Source: Streptococcus mitis (GTDB taxonomy: Bacteria > Bacillota > Bacilli > Lactobacillales > Streptococcaceae). From it: DNA of 38,282 nt. The notes below the pieces were generated by a model. That model did no database searches and was not told the origin of the DNA. It worked only from the letters and a program-made list of their open reading frames with translations. The position numbers and the translations under genes were made by a program. The DNA lies in assembly GCF_009496285.1 (NCBI RefSeq), contig NZ_WIJK01000022.1, forward strand, positions 1 through 38,282, written 5' to 3'. Positions within the stretch are counted from its first letter, which is position 1; each line of letters begins with the position of its first letter. This document shows positions 1-7,199 of the stretch, piece by piece.

Positions 1-52
1 GTGCTCATGGCCAATAACCTCCTAAAATACAATAAGAGAATGACTCAAAATT

Positions 53-93
53 AAAAAGCTAGAATTCCACAATTGGGAACCTCTAGCTTTTTT
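53..93. terminator. Bidirectional intrinsic terminator downstream of radC
   Basis: An inverted repeat AAAAAGCTAGA (53-63) pairs with TCTAGCTTTTT (82-92), and the inner bases TTCC/GGAA extend the stem. A-runs and T-runs flank both sides, so the hairpin can end transcription in either direction. It lies just past the radC stop codon on the minus strand. Confidence 0.85.
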
Positions 94-125
94 GTGGCTG
101 AGAACTATTTTGTCCCAGACACTTT

Positions 126-806
126 TTAAATCAGATCCGTCTTCTCACGGTAACTAAAATAATCGGAATGTGAAACAATGAGATGGTCCAATAAGACCAA
201 ACCCATTAATTCGCAGGCTTCTTTAACAAGTTTCGTAACATGGTCATCATTTCTACTTGGCATAACAGCACCAGATGGATGATTATGAACCAGAATCACG
301 GATGTTGCCATATGCTTTAAGGCATAATGGAGAATTTCCCTTGGTTCCGCAATACTTCTAGTAGCAGATCCAATAAAAATGGTTTGCTGATGAATAATTT
401 GATTTTGTGTATTCAGATAGAGCGCCACTAGGTGCTCTTGTTTTTTATCTCCCAATTCTTGTTGCATCTTTTTAGCCAGTCTTTGACTACTAAGAATGCT
501 CTCTGCCTCAATGGTTTCATGTTTGTGAATACGACTTCCAAGCTCAATCATCGCTTGCAGTTCAATAGCCTTCACTCTACCGATACCTGATAAAGTCTGT
601 AGTTCTTGCAGGGTCATTTTTTTTAACTCAGTTAAACTGTTCAATTGAGACAATACTTTCTGTGCAATTTCAAAAACGGTAGATTGACGAGTTCCTGTTC
701 GTAATAAAATGGCTAGTAATTCCTGATTGCTCAAACTCTCTACTCCTTCTGTCACCAAGCGTTCCCTTGGCAAGAGCGAATCTTCTTGAAATGAAATACT
801 GTACAT
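126..806 (-). CDS. radC: RadC family protein (UPF0758, JAB/MPN domain)
   Basis: 226 residues, the usual RadC length. The N-terminal third carries a helix-hairpin-helix-like stretch ([15 protein letters not shown]). The C-terminal half is the MPN/JAB metallo-hydrolase-like domain with the signature HNHPSG followed by a downstream Asp (SRNDD). The biochemical role of RadC is unsettled; an early link to DNA repair is not well supported. I start at the ATG at 806 because AGGAGG lies 6 bases upstream; an ATG 15 bases further out has no such site. The Shine-Dalgarno sits in a strong hairpin (812-841). The gene follows the sulfhydrylase gene by about 60 bases and may be co-transcribed with it. Confidence 0.93.
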   Translation of the reverse strand: MYSISFQEDSLLPRERLVTEGVESLSNQELLAILLRTGTRQSTVFEIAQKVLSQLNSLTELKKMTLQELQTLSGIGRVKAIELQAMIELGSRIHKHETIEAESILSSQRLAKKMQQELGDKKQEHLVALYLNTQNQIIHQQTIFIGSATRSIAEPREILHYALKHMATSVILVHNHPSGAVMPSRNDDHVTKLVKEACELMGLVLLDHLIVSHSDYFSYREKTDLI

Positions 807-811
807 AAAAA

Positions 812-841
812 TCCTCCTCACTTTATTATTCGTGAGAAGGA
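812..841 (-). promoter_or_regulatory. Hairpin sequestering the radC ribosome binding site
   Basis: On the minus strand TCCTTCTCAC pairs with GTGAGGAGGA, giving a 10-bp stem with one G-U wobble in RNA and a 10-base AT loop. The right arm contains the whole AGGAGG of radC, so folding would hide the ribosome binding site. A regulatory effect is inferred from structure only. Confidence 0.5.
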
Positions 842-869
842 TGCTTAATTCGATAAAAACTAGTTATTT

Positions 870-2150
870 TTAGATTTTTTCAAGCGCTAGTCGTAAATCT
901 TCAATCAAATCGTCAACATTTTCAAGACCGATTGAGAGACGGATTTGATTTTTAGTTACTCCTGCTGCTTCTAAATCTGAGTCAGACAACTGAGCATGTG
1001 TTGTAGTCGCGGGATGAACGACCAATGATTTAGCATCTGCTACATTGGCTAAGTTTGAAAAGATTTCCAAGTTGTCAATCACTTTACGAGCTTCTGCTTC
1101 TCCACCTTTAACGTGGAAGGTAAAGATTGAACCAACACCTTTTGGTAAGTATTTTTCAGCCAAGGCATGGTATGGACTATCTGGAAGTTTTGGATAGTTG
1201 ACCTTTTCAACTTTTGGATGGTTCACAAGGAAATCAACGATTTTCTCAGCATTTTGCACATGACGCTCTACACGGAGAGAAAGTGTTTCAAGACCTTGTA
1301 GGAGTAAGAATGAGTTAAACGGTGAAAGGGCAGCTCCCATATCGCGAAGCAATTGAACACGAGCAGCGACGATAAAGGCAGCAGCACCAACATCACGGGT
1401 ATAACTGATATTATGGTAACTTGGGTCCTCATCGACCAATTGAGAGAATTTCCCTGAAGCAGCCCAGTCAAACTTACCACTATCAACGATGACACCACCA
1501 ATTGTTGTACCGTGACCGCCGATAAACTTAGTTGCTGAGTGAACTGCAATGTCTACACCATGTGAAAAGACATTGATAAGATAAGGTGTAGCAAAAGTAT
1601 TGTCTGCGACCAAAGGAATCTGATGTTTGTGAGCAATTTCAGCGATTTTTTCGATATCTGGAATGTTGATAACTGGATTACCCAAGGTTTCAATCAAAAC
1701 AAGTTTGGTATTGTCTTGAATCGCTGCTTCTACTTCTTCTAGATTATCAATATCAACAAAAGTTGTGGTGATTCCATAGCGAGGAAGGGTTTCTTTCAAG
1801 AGATTAAAGGTACCACCGTAAATAGTTGAAGCTGCAACCACATGGTCTCCTGCGTGAGCCAGTCCTAAAATTGTGTAGGTAAGAGCTGCCATCCCAGAAG
1901 CTGTTGCAAGTGCACCAACACCGCCTTCCAGTGCTGCGATACGCTCTTCAAAGGCTGATGTTGTTGGATTGGTAATACGAGTATAGATATTTCCAGCTTT
2001 TTGAAGGGCAAAAAGTTCTGCACCTTCTTGTGTATCATCAAATACAAAGGACGTTGTTTGGTAAATTGGAACAGCACGAGACTTGGTAGTAGCATCTACC
2101 ACTTGACCTGCATGCAATTGCAGAGTTTCAAATTTAAATTCACGAGTCAT
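870..2150 (-). CDS. O-acetylhomoserine sulfhydrylase (MetY/Cys-Met PLP family)
   Basis: 426 residues, the family's normal length. This PLP enzyme of the Cys/Met metabolism family should join O-acetylhomoserine with sulfide to give homocysteine (direct sulfhydrylation), feeding methionine synthesis in the cytoplasm. The PLP lysine is K208 in HSATKFIGGHGT, and ADNTFATPYL lies just before it. N-terminal TLQLHAG and C-terminal VKNQIRLSIGLE-type ends are typical of MetY rather than cystathionine gamma-synthase, which is shorter. The start is supported by GGAGG 7 bases upstream. A strong promoter precedes it (2181-2209) with a palindrome in its spacer. The exact acyl-homoserine substrate cannot be read from the sequence. 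Confidence 0.9.
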   Translation of the reverse strand: MTREFKFETLQLHAGQVVDATTKSRAVPIYQTTSFVFDDTQEGAELFALQKAGNIYTRITNPTTSAFEERIAALEGGVGALATASGMAALTYTILGLAHAGDHVVAASTIYGGTFNLLKETLPRYGITTTFVDIDNLEEVEAAIQDNTKLVLIETLGNPVINIPDIEKIAEIAHKHQIPLVADNTFATPYLINVFSHGVDIAVHSATKFIGGHGTTIGGVIVDSGKFDWAASGKFSQLVDEDPSYHNISYTRDVGAAAFIVAARVQLLRDMGAALSPFNSFLLLQGLETLSLRVERHVQNAEKIVDFLVNHPKVEKVNYPKLPDSPYHALAEKYLPKGVGSIFTFHVKGGEAEARKVIDNLEIFSNLANVADAKSLVVHPATTTHAQLSDSDLEAAGVTKNQIRLSIGLENVDDLIEDLRLALEKI

Positions 2151-2180
2151 ATTTAGACCTCCAAAGATTTCATTAGGTTC

Positions 2181-2209
2181 ATTGTATCACCTATTGGAAT
2201 AGGTTACAA
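2181..2209 (-). promoter_or_regulatory. Promoter with palindromic operator for the sulfhydrylase gene
   Basis: On the minus strand TTGTAA (2204-2209), a 17-base spacer and TACAAT (2181-2186, preceded by TGA, an extended -10) form a near-consensus sigma-A promoter. The spacer holds a perfect palindrome ACCTATT-CC-AATAGGT (2189-2204). Its location suggests a repressor site. I cannot assign the regulator; streptococcal sulfur genes are commonly under LysR-type regulators. Confidence 0.65.
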
Positions 2210-2312
2210 ATACAACTTTGTTATATCTTGGCATAAGAAATAGCTATGGCTACTTCTATTTACTTTGTCTTAAATTAGAATTGTAGAACTTTTTTCAGAT
2301 AGTTTAAAAAGT

Positions 2313-2341
2313 TTGTATTCACTTTCTCTTTACTTTATAAT
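2313..2341 (+). promoter_or_regulatory. Promoter of the VIT-family transporter gene
   Basis: TTGTAT (2313-2318), a 17-base spacer and a consensus TATAAT (2336-2341) stand 20 bases before the start codon at 2361. Confidence 0.75.
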
Positions 2342-2360
2342 GGACAGGAAGGAGAAAACT

Positions 2361-3056
2361 ATGTCAGAAATTACACATGAAATTGATGCAAACTTTGCTG
2401 GCCGTTTAAATATCTTGCGTGCTGGTGTGCTGGGAGCTAATGATGGAATCATCTCTATTGCTGGAGTTGTTATCGGGGTTGCCAGTGCGACTAACAATAT
2501 CTGGATTATCTTCCTCTCAGGATTGGCTGCTATTCTTGCTGGTGCCTTCTCTATGGCTGGTGGCGAGTATGTATCCGTATCTACTCAAAAAGACACAGAG
2601 GAAGCCGCTGTAGCCCGTGAACAACTACTTTTGGATAAAGATATGGATGCTGCCAAGAAATCCCTCTATGCAGCTTATCTACAAAATGGTGAGTGTGAAA
2701 CTTCAGCTCAGCTCTTAACCAACAAGGCATTTCTTAAAAACCCTCTCAAAGCCTTAGTTGAGGAAAAGTACGGAATCGAGTATGAGGAATTCACTAATCC
2801 CTGGCATGCTGCTGCATCTAGCTTTATTGCCTTCGTACTTGGTAGCCTGCCACCAATGCTTTCGATTATTATTTTCCCAAGCGAATACAGAATCCCTGCT
2901 ACTGTCTTTATCGTAGCGATTTCTCTATTAGTTACCGGCTATACCAGTGCTAAACTTGGAAAAGCCCCAACAAAAACAGCCATGATTCGTAATCTCTGTA
3001 TTGGCCTTCTAACCATGGGAGTTACCTACCTATTAGGACAGTTGTTTAGTATTTAA
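2361..3056 (+). CDS. VIT/CCC1 family transporter
   Basis: 231 residues. The N-terminal stretch GRLNILRAGVLGANDGIISIAG is the family signature: the first membrane helix of VIT1/CCC1 proteins, which in plants and yeast move iron or manganese into vacuoles. Hydrophobic helices follow at about 35-75 and in the last 80 residues, separated by an acidic cytoplasmic stretch (about 80-140). In bacteria the likely role is Fe2+/Mn2+ export or homeostasis, but substrate is inferred. I use the ATG at 2361 because AGGAG lies 7 bases upstream; an upstream in-frame ATG at 2313 overlaps the promoter. It is the only plus-strand gene in this part, flanked by a promoter and a terminator, so it is probably monocistronic. 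Confidence 0.87.
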   Translation: MSEITHEIDANFAGRLNILRAGVLGANDGIISIAGVVIGVASATNNIWIIFLSGLAAILAGAFSMAGGEYVSVSTQKDTEEAAVAREQLLLDKDMDAAKKSLYAAYLQNGECETSAQLLTNKAFLKNPLKALVEEKYGIEYEEFTNPWHAAASSFIAFVLGSLPPMLSIIIFPSEYRIPATVFIVAISLLVTGYTSAKLGKAPTKTAMIRNLCIGLLTMGVTYLLGQLFSI

Positions 3057-3063
3057 AACATAA

Positions 3064-3090
3064 AAATACCTCGAAAAAATCGAGGTATTT
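3064..3090 (+). terminator. Intrinsic terminator after the VIT transporter
   Basis: AAATACCTCGA (3064-3074) pairs with TCGAGGTATTT (3080-3090) around a 5-base loop, starting 8 bases after the stop codon. Confidence 0.85.
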
Positions 3091-3157
3091 CAGAACGTAG
3101 ACAAACCCTACCAGCAATAGAAAAATTGCCATATTGTAGGTTGGGTACCATATAGTG

Positions 3158-3203
3158 AAAACTCTTAGGAATGCTGATATCGCGCTATTCTTAAGAGTTT
3201 TTT
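3158..3203. terminator. Strong second hairpin beside a RUP element
   Basis: AAAACTCTTA-G-GAAT pairs with ATTC-T-TAAGAGTTTT (3158-3172 with 3187-3201), followed by a T-run. It looks like an intrinsic terminator and abuts the RUP-like element. The stretch 3091-3326 between convergent genes holds only this hairpin, the RUP-like element and a weaker inverted repeat (about 3109-3149). Confidence 0.6.
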
Positions 3204-3310
3204 ATAGCAGATTGAACTTAGAATAGTACACTACAGATTCTAAAATATTTTTAGAAATTGATTTGACTTTCCTAATCTCTTTTGTTCATATCTTATTTCA
3301 ATCAACTATA
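3203..3310. repeat. RUP-like element (miniature IS630-related repeat)
   Basis: 108 bases bounded by imperfect terminal inverted repeats TATAGCAGATTGAA and TTCAATCAACTATA, with internal GAATAGTACAC. Length and ends match my recollection of the roughly 107-bp pneumococcal RUP, thought to be moved by an IS630-type transposase that targets TA. It has no coding capacity. It lies between the convergent VIT gene and the ABC permease gene. Confidence 0.75.
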
Positions 3311-3326
3311 CTTTCTCTATTTTTTA

Positions 3327-5318
3327 TTATAGCTGGATAATCTTACGATAGCTTCTTGAAGTAATCATAAAGATTAGGACATAGACTAAAGCAAAGATAC
3401 CACAGATAGAAAGGGTTACACTTAACATCATGGCTGAATCAACAACACCAACGACCTTGAGAATCAGGCTCAACATGTGATAAGCAAAAGCCAGATGAAG
3501 AAAGGCAAAGGCCAGAGGTAGGAAGAAAACAGTCAAGACCTGCTTGTTAATGGTTTGCTTGATTTGTTTTTGATCCAAGCCAACTTTTTGCAGAATGACA
3601 AAGCGTTCACGGTCTTCATAACCTTCTGAAATTTGTTTATAGTAGATAACGAGTACAGTACCTACCATAAAGATGATAGAGAGAAAAATACCGATAAAGA
3701 GGACTCCACCAAAGAGAGCGTTCATTTCGACAGTTGACTCACTCGCAATGTTTGCACCGTAAACCATACCATCCTCGTTCTTGATATTGTGACTGAAATT
3801 ATTCACATACGCATCGAAATCATCAGATAGCTTTAACTGTTCCTCTGGACTAGCTGTTACATCCATACCACCGTAGAGCTGAGTGTATATAGCAGAATCC
3901 TGGTATTTATCTAAAAAGTCCTGCAAATTTGAGACAACAAGGTAGTTATAATCTGAGATCAAAAGTACATACTGGTTAGCAACATGGTCTCTGAGGAAAT
4001 CTTGCTGGATTTCTTGCTTGATCGTATAGTTCTGATTGTTAAGACTGAATGCTTTTTGACCTTTAAGGCCATCGTTCTTAGCGAATAGTCCCACCTCATT
4101 ATTCGTAAGGTTCAGCTTTTGTCCAGTCATTTTTTCATAATCCTTTTGATCAAAGACTAGGAAAACTGTCTTGGGCATAACACTATTTTGACCTTTTGCA
4201 AAGGTGGTTAATTTGGTACCATCTTGACTAGAAAGGCCGAAACTTGCATAGCTAAGAACATCCTTAGTGCTGATTGTTAGGTTCTTTTCCTTGGCATACT
4301 GAGTTAAAAGTTGGTCTAAATCCTCAACTTCTACATTTTGTCCTGAAATTGACATATCGTGAGGATACAGGAGTTTTTTAATATTTTCAGAACCATTGTA
4401 GATACTGGTTGCTGCCGACATGGTGACCAAAACCATGGTGGAAAGGATGGCGATAGTCGCTAAACCAACCGCATTTTTCTTCATACGGAAAATGAGGTTA
4501 GAAACAGAGATGAGATTGTTAGGTTGGTAGTAATATTTTTTGTTTTTCTTGAGCATTTTCAAGAAAACTGTAATCCCAGCATTGAATAAGAGATAGGTTC
4601 CTAAAATGACCAGTATTACAGCTAAAAAGAAGGTAGAAATAGCTAATAGAGCATTTGTTACGCTTTGAGCTAGATAATAGCCACTACCTAAAGAGAGTAG
4701 TCCCAAGATTGTCTGAAACACTAGGAAACGGCCCTTCTTCTCACCTTTTGCTTTCTCACGAGATAGTTGGAGAGCATCCATACGGATAATGCGGATAGCA
4801 TTTAGGAAGACAATTACTAAAAAGATTAGACCAAATACCAGAAGGATGGAAAGGACTACGGACCATTGGAAGGTTGCGACTAACTCCACCTTCATCTTTG
4901 AAAGTTTGAGCAATAAAGCGAAAATCAGATTGTCAAAGAGGGCACCAATCCCAATCCCAGCAGTGACTGTTACTAGACCAAAAATCAGGAGTTCCTTGAA
5001 GGTCATACCAATCAAATGTCGCTTTTCTAGTCCCAACATGCCATATATACCCAGTTCTTTGGAACGATTTTTCATGACAAAACTGTTGGCATAAAGGACG
5101 ATAATGGCAGATGCAAGTGTTACTACGATGAGACCTAGTTGTAGGGTAAATTGAATAGAAGATCCACCCCGCATTTCTACCATTTTAGGATTAAAAGTTA
5201 ATGAATAAAATAGATAGCTGATAGTAACTGCAAGGAGAACTGCTAGAGCAAAAGGATAATAGAGTTTGCGGTTTTTGATTAAGTTGGAGATGGCCAACTT
5301 ATTGGTTAATCGAAACAT
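3327..5318 (-). CDS. BceB-type ABC transporter permease
   Basis: 663 residues with the BceB layout: about ten membrane helices as FtsX-like modules (helix near 20-40, a group at 55-300, a final group near 535-655), and one large extracellular domain at roughly 310-530. The motif ANSFVMKNRSKELGIYGMLGL is typical of the FtsX fold. BceAB transporters protect against bacitracin and other cell-wall peptides and usually signal to a BceS kinase. The pneumococcal homologue (SP_0912, with ATPase SP_0913) has been linked to bacitracin and nisin resistance; that is recollection, not computed. The ATPase gene ends one base before this start codon, so the two are co-translated. Confidence 0.92.
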   Translation of the reverse strand: MFRLTNKLAISNLIKNRKLYYPFALAVLLAVTISYLFYSLTFNPKMVEMRGGSSIQFTLQLGLIVVTLASAIIVLYANSFVMKNRSKELGIYGMLGLEKRHLIGMTFKELLIFGLVTVTAGIGIGALFDNLIFALLLKLSKMKVELVATFQWSVVLSILLVFGLIFLVIVFLNAIRIIRMDALQLSREKAKGEKKGRFLVFQTILGLLSLGSGYYLAQSVTNALLAISTFFLAVILVILGTYLLFNAGITVFLKMLKKNKKYYYQPNNLISVSNLIFRMKKNAVGLATIAILSTMVLVTMSAATSIYNGSENIKKLLYPHDMSISGQNVEVEDLDQLLTQYAKEKNLTISTKDVLSYASFGLSSQDGTKLTTFAKGQNSVMPKTVFLVFDQKDYEKMTGQKLNLTNNEVGLFAKNDGLKGQKAFSLNNQNYTIKQEIQQDFLRDHVANQYVLLISDYNYLVVSNLQDFLDKYQDSAIYTQLYGGMDVTASPEEQLKLSDDFDAYVNNFSHNIKNEDGMVYGANIASESTVEMNALFGGVLFIGIFLSIIFMVGTVLVIYYKQISEGYEDRERFVILQKVGLDQKQIKQTINKQVLTVFFLPLAFAFLHLAFAYHMLSLILKVVGVVDSAMMLSVTLSICGIFALVYVLIFMITSRSYRKIIQL

Positions 5319-5319
5319 A

Positions 5320-6078
5320 CTAGTTCACCTCACTTGCCATAACAGTCAAGGTGTCAGAGATTTCTTGGAACATCTGACGTTCAGTCTTTTCACCACGGTA
5401 GATTTGATTGTAGAGGATGCCATCCTTGATGAAGAGGACACGTTTCGCACGACTGGCCGCAGCTGTTGAGTGGGTTACCATGAGAATAGTCTGTCCTTGT
5501 TCATTGATCTGATCAAAAATATCAAGAAGGGCCGCAGATGATTTAGAGTCTAGAGCTCCTGTTGGCTCATCAGCAAGGAGAATTTCTGGTTCTGTGATAA
5601 TGGCGCGTGCAACTGCTACCCGTTGTTTTTGCCCCCCAGAAATTTCATAAGGATACTTCTCCTGCAATTGATTGATGCCAAGATTTTCAGCCGTCACGAC
5701 TAATTTTTTCATCATTTCTGTAATAGGCTTTCTAGACAATACCAAAGGGAGTAAGATATTGTCTTTAACAGAAAGCGTATCTAACAAATTAAAGTCCTGG
5801 AAGACAAAGCCTAACTTTTCACGACGGAAGCTTGATGCTTCAGTATTTTTAATGGTTGCTGTGTCTGTTCCGTTTAGAAAGACCTGACCACGAGTTGGTT
5901 TGTCAAGCATGGCGAGAATATTGAGTAGGGTTGATTTCCCAGAACCAGACTCACCCATAATGGCAACATAGTCGCCTTTTTCTACAGTAAAATGAATATC
6001 TTTCAGGGCTTCTACTTGATTGCCTTGAAAACGTGTTTTATAAATCTTTTGAACGTGTTTTACATCTAATAGTGTCAT
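5320..6078 (-). CDS. BceA-type ABC transporter ATPase
   Basis: 252 residues, a complete ABC ATPase. Walker [10 protein letters not shown] is at 42-50, Q-loop region VFQDFNLLD near 92-100, signature SGGQKQR at 147-153, Walker B ILLADE at 166-171, and the H-loop in LMVTHS. It belongs to the LolD/MacB/BceA subfamily and should power the permease encoded next. The start has AAGGAG 8 bases upstream. It follows a 37-codon gene by 13 bases, so the three form an operon. No two-component system lies nearby, although Bacillus bceAB is normally beside bceRS. Confidence 0.93.
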   Translation of the reverse strand: MTLLDVKHVQKIYKTRFQGNQVEALKDIHFTVEKGDYVAIMGESGSGKSTLLNILAMLDKPTRGQVFLNGTDTATIKNTEASSFRREKLGFVFQDFNLLDTLSVKDNILLPLVLSRKPITEMMKKLVVTAENLGINQLQEKYPYEISGGQKQRVAVARAIITEPEILLADEPTGALDSKSSAALLDIFDQINEQGQTILMVTHSTAAASRAKRVLFIKDGILYNQIYRGEKTERQMFQEISDTLTVMASEVN

Positions 6079-6091
6079 GATAATCTCCTTT

Positions 6092-6205
6092 TTAATATCC
6101 CATTAATTGAAACTGAGCCTGCATCATTTGAATGCCGAGCTCAACTCGCTCGATATCCTTAGGACTCGGTTTACTTTTTTGTTTTTTCTGTAAAATATTT
6201 TTCAT
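6092..6205 (-). CDS. Small 37-residue protein at the head of the bceAB-type operon
   Basis: The frame starts ATGAAAAATATTTTACAG after AAAGGAG at 7-base spacing and ends in TAA 13 bases before the ATPase start. The peptide is basic at the N-terminus (MKNILQKKQKSKPSPKD), then amphipathic (IERVELGIQMMQAQFQL) and ends MGY. No signal peptide or membrane helix is visible. It may be an operon leader, a small cytoplasmic partner of the transporter, or a translational coupling device; none is shown. I judge it a real gene from its ribosome binding site, position and codon use, but I do not know its function. Confidence 0.7.
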   Translation of the reverse strand: MKNILQKKQKSKPSPKDIERVELGIQMMQAQFQLMGY

Positions 6206-6289
6206 AGTTTTGCTCCTTTATTTTTATGATATAAGTGTACTCTAAAAAAAGAGATGGTTCCATAACATAACCTTACATTTGGAGCTTTA

Positions 6290-6309
6290 ATCTTACATTT
6301 TTGTAAGAT
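6290..6309 (-). promoter_or_regulatory. BceR-type operator upstream of the bceAB-type operon
   Basis: A perfect palindrome ATCTTACA-TTTT-TGTAAGAT contains TTACA-N4-TGTAA, which fits the TNACA-N4-TGTAA consensus known for BceR-like response regulators of Firmicutes. A second CTTACATTT half-site lies exactly 20 bases nearer the operon (6273-6277). The nearby promoter (about 6226-6234) lacks a good -35, as expected for an activated promoter. Confidence 0.65.
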
Positions 6310-6367
6310 AGAGATATTTTTTTGAAATCAACTACTATTAGTTTACCACAAATTTTTAAGCAAAAGA

Positions 6368-6392
6368 AAAACCCTTGGTACTACAAGGGTTT
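6368..6392. terminator. Terminator after the PspC-domain gene
   Basis: AAACCCTTG (6369-6377) pairs with CAAGGGTTT (6384-6392) around GTACTA. T-runs follow on both strands. It lies about 25 bases past the PspC stop and insulates it from the bceAB-type promoter region. Confidence 0.85.
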
Positions 6393-6417
6393 GATTTTTT
6401 AAGAATGGTAAAGCGAT

Positions 6418-6690
6418 TTACCAAAACCAACCGTTATCATCATCGATAGGTTCTGCTTCTTTCATCTTGCGTGGGCCTGTTCCATACATTTCAGCTTCGA
6501 TGTCTTCTTTTGTTGGTAGGATCGAAGCTAGGATAATGTAAATAATGATTCCGAGTCCAAAGTTTGCGATTGTAAAGATTGCAAAAAGGAAACGAACTAG
6601 GGTTACATCAAGATTCCACTTATCAGATAGACCTGCAAGTACACCTGATACCATACGATTTCTTCTCATTTTATAAAATTTTGTATTCAT
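6418..6690 (-). CDS. PspC-domain membrane protein
   Basis: 90 residues. Residues 5-65 are the phage-shock-protein-C domain: basic KMRRNRMVSGVLAGLSDKWNLD, then VRFLFAIFTI and GLGIIIYIILASILP, which form the membrane hairpin. The tail is acidic and ends NGWFW. In other bacteria PspC senses membrane stress with PspA/B; streptococci carry stand-alone versions, so a membrane-stress role is inferred. (It is unrelated to pneumococcal surface protein C.) GAGG lies 9 bases before the start, and an extended -10 (TGCTATACT, 6722-6730) lies just upstream, so the gene has its own promoter as well as possible read-through from tex. Confidence 0.85.
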   Translation of the reverse strand: MNTKFYKMRRNRMVSGVLAGLSDKWNLDVTLVRFLFAIFTIANFGLGIIIYIILASILPTKEDIEAEMYGTGPRKMKEAEPIDDDNGWFW

Positions 6691-6721
6691 AATTTATTCC
6701 TCTTTCGGATTTCTTAATCTT

Positions 6722-6730
6722 AGTATAGCA
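6722..6730 (-). promoter_or_regulatory. Extended -10 promoter of the PspC-domain gene
   Basis: TGCTATACT on the minus strand is an extended -10. No convincing -35 is visible. Confidence 0.45.
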
Positions 6731-6749
6731 CTAAGCTAGATTTGCTACA

Positions 6750-7199
6750 TCAGTCCTTAGGCCGATTTAACAAGAGGAGCTTTCCACGACAGAGACCACA
6801 ACGATAACGCTTGGTATCGATTTTTCGCTTTCTTTGATAGATTTGCTGACAAGACTGACAAACATAGACTAAGCTTGGTTTTTGATTGGAACTTGACAAT
6901 GGAGGAACAAAGCGGAGACCGTCTACCTCTTTTAAAAGTTGCTTAAAGGCTAAATCTTTATGCTGATAGCCCTTGCCTTCAAAGTAAAGATGGTAATGGC
7001 AGAGCTCATGACGAACAATTTTACGAAAAACCTCTAAACCAAGTTCTTGATATACTTTGGGATTGAAATCCAAATGACCATCCTTAGGGAAAAATCGTCC
7101 ACCTGTCGACCGTAGACGAGTATTCCATTGAGCTTGGTGTTTGAAAGGTTTTCCAAAATCCTCTAATGAGACCTGTTTAACGTAATCAGTTAGATTCAT
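6750..7199 (-). CDS. SprT-like zinc metalloprotease-fold protein
   Basis: 149 residues, the length of the SprT/YdcK family in low-GC Gram-positives. The metal site HELCH is at 64-68 ([18 protein letters not shown]). A C-terminal zinc ribbon has CxxC pairs at C114/C117 and C134/C137. Related SprT/Spartan proteins degrade DNA-protein crosslinks in eukaryotes; the bacterial role is not established. The start overlaps the end of tex by 14 bases, so translation is coupled and the two form an operon, a neighbourhood common in streptococci. Confidence 0.88.
   Translation of the reverse strand: MNLTDYVKQVSLEDFGKPFKHQAQWNTRLRSTGGRFFPKDGHLDFNPKVYQELGLEVFRKIVRHELCHYHLYFEGKGYQHKDLAFKQLLKEVDGLRFVPPLSSSNQKPSLVYVCQSCQQIYQRKRKIDTKRYRCGLCRGKLLLLNRPKD

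Noticed and set aside
1268..1549. 93-residue frame antisense or out of frame within the sulfhydrylase gene
   Set aside because: It lies wholly inside a well-supported enzyme gene, has no ribosome site, and its composition is that of a shadow frame.
4096..4108. TACGAATA competence (ComX) box-like octamer on the minus strand
   Set aside because: It falls inside the coding sequence of the ABC permease with no gene start downstream.
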